From NCBI RefSeq assembly GCF_030252165.1, contig NZ_CP126969.1, positions 2,480,001-2,544,000 on the forward strand: a stretch of DNA of 64,000 nt, given 5' to 3'. Positions 59,635 to 64,000 of the stretch are shown in pieces. Under the pieces are notes generated by a model. That model saw only the letters and a program-made list of their open reading frames with translations, did no database searches and was not told the DNA's origin. The first letter of the stretch is position 1, and the number at the start of each line of letters is the position of its first letter. Made by a program: the position numbers and the translations under genes. Source of the stretch: Corynebacterium breve (GTDB lineage: Bacteria > Actinomycetota > Actinomycetes > Mycobacteriales > Mycobacteriaceae).

Positions 59635-61404
59635 ATGAGCTCCCATTCTCTAGATAGTCTTTTCAAGCCACGCGGTATCGCCGTCATCGGCGCTTCAGAA
59701 AACCCAGACAAGCTCGGCAGCATCATGATCCGATCCCTGTCTAATTTCCCAGGTCCTGTGGTTGGTATTAACCCAAAGGGTGGCGAAGGTCTTCACACTT
59801 CCGTCGCAGAAGCAGTCGAAGCAGTAGGCCCCATCGACCTGGTCATTTCATGCGTCCCTGCCCCAGCGACCGCCAACGCACTACGCGAAGCATCCAAGGC
59901 CGGTGCAACGAGCTCTCTTATTTGCTCCGGTGGGTTCGCTGAAGCAGGCGGCGAGTTCGACAAGTACGAAGCTGAGCTCCAAGCAGCTATCGACGAAACT
60001 GGTATCCGGGTTCTCGGCCCGAATACTTCTGGATTCTTTCTCCCGGGTGAAGATCTGTTGGCCTGCTTCGTACCAAGTGTCAAGTTGCTCAAGCCCGGAA
60101 AAATCTCCGTCATTTCCTCCAGTGGTGGGGTTAACTTGGCCTCTTGCTACAGCCTTGCTCGCCTCGGACAGGGTGTCCGCCTAGGTGTTGGCATTGGTGG
60201 AGCGATCAACGTCACCGCAACTGAAGTACTCGAGTATCTCACCGAGGACGAGGCGACCGAGGTTGTTGCTCTTCACATCGAGAAGGTCGAGGATGGGCCA
60301 CGACTGCGTGCTGCTGTAGAAGCCGCCACAAGGAAAAAGCCAGTTGTCGCTCTCGTCATCGGCCGCACCGACATCAAGGAATTTGCACGGCGCCACACAG
60401 GCTCTCTGGACACGTCATGGGAGCTCACCCGCTCTGTTCTCCGCAACGCAGGCGCCGTCGTCGTCGATACTGAGCAAGAGATGGTTGAGTCCGCTGTCGC
60501 GCTCACCGGAAAGCGCATTCCTCCGAAGAAAAACCCACAAGCATCTTTCGTTACCGGACAAGCTGGTCCCGGAATGATCATTGCAGACCGCCTGCAGACC
60601 GACGGTGTCGATCTTCCATACCTCGACAGCTCCATCGTGGATGCTATTGGCGAGATTCTGCCACCGATGACCCACTTCAAGAACCCGGTGGACACCGGCC
60701 GACCAGCGCCAGGCCTGCGCAAGATCATCGAAATTACGGCTCGCGACGAGCAGCTCGATGTTCTCGGCGCATTCGCAATCGTCGAAGAAACACTTAACCT
60801 AACAACAGAATTCGTTGAATCTGGTGTCACCCACCTCCCAGTACTTGCGTCTGTCGATGGTCCTTCCGAAACCATTAGCAAAGCCATGGAAATTGCTAAC
60901 CAACAGGGTATTCCACTGCTTGTCGGCCCAACCAGTCTGGCTGTGGGCATCCGCGCACTGGTTGAAGACTCGCGAGCACGCTATGCAGCCGAGTTGGAAC
61001 GCATCGAAGGTGTTGCTGCGACTGACAGTGCGAACCTTGCAACGAGTTCCGGAGCCTCGGCAGGCACCACCACTCCTGCCGACGGAGTTACTCTCATCGC
61101 AGAGGCCCGCCACGACGACATCTTCAGAACCACAGTTTCACTGCGACTCGGTGCAAACCGCACTCCGGCAGAGCACGCCACACCGGTGTTCAAGGGACTA
61201 GCTCAACGCTTGATCACTGCCGTGGCAGATGCAGATGAAATTAATCGATTTGGTGCCCTCAGCGAAGCGAACTGGCAACCAGTCGATCAAGTCTTGGCGT
61301 CCCTCGCCAAGACACTTGAGGAGAATCCACAGACAGAACAAGTTTCTGCAACACTACAGGTCAGTAAGAACGGTGTCATTGTGTTGGATTCTTCGCTAAG
61401 CTAA
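59635..61404 (+). CDS. NDP-forming acyl-CoA-synthetase-like protein lacking ATP-grasp (SdgB-type CoA transferase)
   Basis: 589 residues. N-terminal CoA-binding Rossmann domain (GIAVIGASENPDKLGS, GINPKGGEG), succinyl-CoA-ligase-like domain with RVLGPNTSGF and the phospho-His motif RRHTGSLDTS, then a third ligase domain. Full-length ADP-forming synthetases (about 700 residues) end in an ATP-grasp domain; here only about 140 residues of unrecognised sequence remain. In salicylate degradation an aryl-AMP made by a separate ligase is transferred to CoA, which needs no ATP, and this protein between hydroxylase and ligase genes suits that role. AAGGA lies seven bases before the ATG. Confidence 0.75.
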   Translation: MSSHSLDSLFKPRGIAVIGASENPDKLGSIMIRSLSNFPGPVVGINPKGGEGLHTSVAEAVEAVGPIDLVISCVPAPATANALREASKAGATSSLICSGGFAEAGGEFDKYEAELQAAIDETGIRVLGPNTSGFFLPGEDLLACFVPSVKLLKPGKISVISSSGGVNLASCYSLARLGQGVRLGVGIGGAINVTATEVLEYLTEDEATEVVALHIEKVEDGPRLRAAVEAATRKKPVVALVIGRTDIKEFARRHTGSLDTSWELTRSVLRNAGAVVVDTEQEMVESAVALTGKRIPPKKNPQASFVTGQAGPGMIIADRLQTDGVDLPYLDSSIVDAIGEILPPMTHFKNPVDTGRPAPGLRKIIEITARDEQLDVLGAFAIVEETLNLTTEFVESGVTHLPVLASVDGPSETISKAMEIANQQGIPLLVGPTSLAVGIRALVEDSRARYAAELERIEGVAATDSANLATSSGASAGTTTPADGVTLIAEARHDDIFRTTVSLRLGANRTPAEHATPVFKGLAQRLITAVADADEINRFGALSEANWQPVDQVLASLAKTLEENPQTEQVSATLQVSKNGVIVLDSSLS

Positions 61405-61453
61405 TCCCCACGAATAACCGCTAGCGCGGTTCCCGACTCACGGAGGTGATCAT

Positions 61454-63118
61454 GTGATTCACAAGCCCATTTCTGGACTCGTCCCTTGGCCTGCAGACGA
61501 AGTGAAGCGATTCCGTGAGTCTGGCGTGTGGAAAGAACGCAATCTCGTAGACACTATCGACCAGGTTGCGCTATCCCACCCTCACAAAATTGCCGTCGCC
61601 GACGTAAAGCACGGCGTTTTTCTCAGCTATGCCGAACTAGTCGAAAGCTCAAAGGTGGCAGCACTTCGACTCCACGAAATGGGTTTCCGTGACCAGGACC
61701 ACGTAGTCTTCGCACTCCCTAACACCTGGCATTTCGTCGTCAGCCTCCTTGCGTGTGCACGCATCGGAATCATTCCAGCAATGGCACTGGCTGAGCACCG
61801 AAAGCACGAACTGACTCACATCTGCTCCCATACCCAAGCCAAAGCACTTTTCGCGCCTGCGGAGTGGCGAGAATTTGATTTCGAAAGCTTAGCCCTCGAC
61901 GTCGCATACAATGTCGCATCCATTGAGAAGATTTTCTGCTTCGGAGACAACAGTCCACAAACTCACAACCTAGATGCATTACTTACCCCACCAGAAGAGC
62001 ACGAAAATTGTTCAAAACTGGCCGAACTTGCAACTCCCAACCCCTACCAACCAGTAGTTTTCCAGCTTTCAGGCGGAACCACCGGTACGCCGAAACTGAT
62101 CTCGCGTACGCACAACGATTACGTCTATAACATTGAGAAATCCGCTGAAGTCTCTCACCTCAACGAGAACAGCGTCCTCCTGTCTTGTCTCCCCATTGCA
62201 CACAACTTTGGTCTAGCGAGCCCTGGTGTACTTGGTGCGCTTTACTCAGCCGGAACAGTCGTCCTCTCTGCCTCCCCAAATCCTGTGAAATGTTTCCCGA
62301 TCATTGAAGAACACGGTGTCACTATCGCCGCGATGGTCCCGGCAGTAGCGCAAAGGTGGATTGACTACCAAAACGAGAAACGAACTGACCAGATCAAATC
62401 TCTGGAAGTCATCCAAGTTGGCGGTGCACGCATGCCGGATGAGAAGGCTCCTGAAATTCAACGTGTCCTCGGTGCCCGACTGCAACAGGTCTATGGAATG
62501 GCAGAAGGCCTGATCAACATGACCCGCCTCGACGATCCAGAGGAAATAATCCTCACTACTCAAGGCCGCCCCATCAGCCCCCTGGATGAAATCCGAGTGA
62601 TCAACGCCGCAGGTGAAGAAGTTGATGATGGAGAACGAGGCCTTCTCATTACCCGCGGACCATACACTCCCCGTGGGTACTTCGACGACCCCGAAGCGAA
62701 CGAACGATCCTTCATCGACGGATGGTACTGCCCAGGCGATGTCGTTGAGAAGCTCCCAGATGGAAACCTCCGTGTACACGGTCGCGACAAAGACATAATC
62801 AACCGCGGTGGCGAAAAAATCTCGGCCGAAGAAGTTGAATCCGTCTTGTACCAACTCACCTCAATCGAGCAAGTGGCCGTCGTCGGTATGCCTGACGAGT
62901 TTTATGGCTCTCGCGTGTGCGCCTACGTAAAACCCAAAGCGGGACAGCGTGTGACGCTGGAAGAAATAACTGCACATCTTTCCGAAATCGGAATTGCCCG
63001 CTTTAAATACCCCGAGCGGCTAGAAATTGCCGAATCATTACCGATGACAAAAATCAAGAAGATCGACAAAGTCAAACTTCGCAAAGATGTCGAAGAGAAG
63101 CTCAAGTGCGGCGAATAG
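61454..63118 (+). CDS. Aryl-AMP ligase (salicylate/2,3-dihydroxybenzoate-AMP ligase-like)
   Basis: 554 residues from GTG 61454; GGAGGTGATC is a perfect anti-16S match (an ATG two bases earlier meets TGA at once). Adenylate-forming motifs: FQLSGGTTGTPKLISRTHNDY, GARLQQVYGMAEGLI, YCPGDVVEKLPDGNLRVHGRDKDIINRGGEKI and the final lysine region PMTKIKKIDKVKLR. It resembles EntE/DhbE and SdgA. Last gene of the monooxygenase operon; supplies aryl-AMP to the CoA-transferring partner. Confidence 0.85.
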   Translation: MIHKPISGLVPWPADEVKRFRESGVWKERNLVDTIDQVALSHPHKIAVADVKHGVFLSYAELVESSKVAALRLHEMGFRDQDHVVFALPNTWHFVVSLLACARIGIIPAMALAEHRKHELTHICSHTQAKALFAPAEWREFDFESLALDVAYNVASIEKIFCFGDNSPQTHNLDALLTPPEEHENCSKLAELATPNPYQPVVFQLSGGTTGTPKLISRTHNDYVYNIEKSAEVSHLNENSVLLSCLPIAHNFGLASPGVLGALYSAGTVVLSASPNPVKCFPIIEEHGVTIAAMVPAVAQRWIDYQNEKRTDQIKSLEVIQVGGARMPDEKAPEIQRVLGARLQQVYGMAEGLINMTRLDDPEEIILTTQGRPISPLDEIRVINAAGEEVDDGERGLLITRGPYTPRGYFDDPEANERSFIDGWYCPGDVVEKLPDGNLRVHGRDKDIINRGGEKISAEEVESVLYQLTSIEQVAVVGMPDEFYGSRVCAYVKPKAGQRVTLEEITAHLSEIGIARFKYPERLEIAESLPMTKIKKIDKVKLRKDVEEKLKCGE

Positions 63119-63136
63119 GAGACTACACTCTCCACC

Positions 63137-63922
63137 ATGACCCGCACTCTTTGGGCTGTCAGCGACCTGCATGTGACGTTCGCGGCCAACCAGGCGATCG
63201 TCGATAAGCTGTCTGGGCCGCACGACTGGCTGATCGTCGCCGGTGACGTCGCCGAAAAGATCCCCGATATTGTGCGCGCCATGAAATCGCTGGTCCAGCG
63301 CTTTGCCAAGGTGATCTGGGTGCCAGGCAACCACGAATTGTTCAATCGCAAATCGGACCGCATTAACGGCAAAGCGCGCTACCGCGCCTTAGTCGGTGAG
63401 CTGCGCGCGATTGGCGTGGTCACTCCCGAAGATCCGTTTCCGGTCTTCGGGCCGGTGACAGTATGCCCATTGTTTACGCTCTACGACTATTCGTGGCGCC
63501 CGCTGGGGCTCACGGCAAAGCAAGCTATTGAGCGCGCCACAGTAGTGCTTGACGACGAACTGGCCATCTCCCCATACGTCAACGTGGAGCAGTGGTGCCG
63601 TGAACGAGTTGAGTACTCGCAAGCACGGTTGGATGAAGTGAGCGGGCCGACGGTACTGGTGAACCATTGGCCTTTGGTTGTGGAGCCAACGCACCGACTG
63701 CGCTCGCGCGATGTCGCCTTGTGGAGCGGGACTGATCTCACCCGCGATTGGGCGGTAAAATATCGCGCGCAGATGGTTGTGCACGGGCACCTGCACATTC
63801 CCGCGGAAACGCGGGTGGATGGGGTCAGCCACGTGGAGGTTTCACTGGGAACGCCTTTTGATCCGCCTCTGCCTGCGAGTTTTGCGTCGCGGCCGTGGCC
63901 ATTTCCGGTCGTGCGAGTGTAG
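63137..63922 (+). CDS. Calcineurin-like metallophosphoesterase
   Basis: 261 residues. All metal motifs: SDLHVTF, VAGDVAEK, PGNHELF, VLVNHWPL and VVHGHLHIP. Intracellular. Begins 18 bp after the ligase stop but the codon use differs, with GC-rich thirds, so it is likely an independent housekeeping gene; related genes in other actinobacteria lie beside the phosphopantetheinyl transferase gene. Confidence 0.85.
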   Translation: MTRTLWAVSDLHVTFAANQAIVDKLSGPHDWLIVAGDVAEKIPDIVRAMKSLVQRFAKVIWVPGNHELFNRKSDRINGKARYRALVGELRAIGVVTPEDPFPVFGPVTVCPLFTLYDYSWRPLGLTAKQAIERATVVLDDELAISPYVNVEQWCRERVEYSQARLDEVSGPTVLVNHWPLVVEPTHRLRSRDVALWSGTDLTRDWAVKYRAQMVVHGHLHIPAETRVDGVSHVEVSLGTPFDPPLPASFASRPWPFPVVRV

Positions 63923-64000
63923 GTGGGCTTCTACCGCCTCGTTGACGGTGAGCCAAGCTGCCACAAAGGAAACCAGAACATCGCGAGTGCAGTCTAAAAG
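63923..64000. other. Window end, no gene assigned
   Basis: 78 bp. A minus-strand frame (RDVLVSFVAAWLTVNEAVEAH) is open to the edge and may be the end of a convergent gene beyond the window. Confidence 0.3.

Noticed and set aside
1..64000. tRNA, rRNA, riboswitch and prophage signals
   Set aside because: None recognised by eye; a covariance-model scan would be needed to exclude small RNAs.

Overview
This window looks like a Corynebacterium chromosome (moderately high GC, actinobacterial gene families) with a heavily rearranged accessory left part. The main pointers are four IS6-family elements of the IS1628 type, an IS1249-type transposase remnant, and the gene families present. The species cannot be fixed from the sequence. 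All family calls come from reading motifs by eye; no database search was run.

0-13.5 kb is an accessory, defence-like and mobile region. It holds a broken IS1249-type transposase at the left edge, an ApeA-like HEPN protein (RNDLAH motif), a frameshifted DUF6602-like gene, a winged-helix regulator/membrane protein pair behind a promoter-embedded palindrome, and an AlbA_2 (Schlafen-like)/HATPase protein flanked by three related palindromes. Two direct IS1628 copies (8.3 and 11.4 kb) bracket a 2.3 kb segment with a bacteriocin-like peptide remnant, an immunity-like membrane protein and a truncated bioF. The copies cut a metallophosphoesterase, bioF and an IS1380-type transposase. A CMD/alkylhydroperoxidase-like gene closes the region.

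13.7-17.3 kb is a four-gene operon of ABC ATPase, ABC-2 permease, sensor kinase and LuxR-type response regulator. 17.5-21 kb shows a Nudix gene split by an IS3-family element with a clean 4-bp target duplication, a SulP 3' fragment cut by IS1628 copy 3, and a small tandem-repeat Cys-rich peptide upstream of a YidC/Oxa1 paralogue.

22.6-45 kb is mainly transport and regulation: AAHS-type MFS, PPOx-fold protein, DUF2871, SLC13 symporter, PadR with its partner, a metal P-type ATPase with separate HMA chaperone and an Fnr-like regulator (two FNR-type boxes), SulP, MerR, an ABC exporter with TetR, a cytochrome-b5-like protein, a MacB/FtsX exporter with a frameshifted ATPase gene, and an alpha/beta hydrolase/TetR pair. 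Five 73-bp hairpin-forming repeats punctuate 17.5-34.1 kb.

41.6-49.1 kb carries all parts of the nickel-pincer (Lar) system in pieces: larC, larB-larE and a LarA-family racemase, with a GH3 glycosidase and a lipoprotein between. Next come a glutaminase-STAS-SRPBCC fusion and a TetR/GH13 pair. A small AT-rich patch holds a possible polymorphic-toxin tail and a pentapeptide-repeat gene cut by IS1628 copy 4. 54.9-63.1 kb reads as an aromatic-acid (probably salicylate) CoA-dependent catabolic cluster: alpha/beta hydrolase, AAHS transporter, PaaX regulator, FAD monooxygenase, an NDP-forming acyl-CoA-synthetase-like protein without ATP-grasp, and an aryl-AMP ligase. A metallophosphoesterase ends the window.
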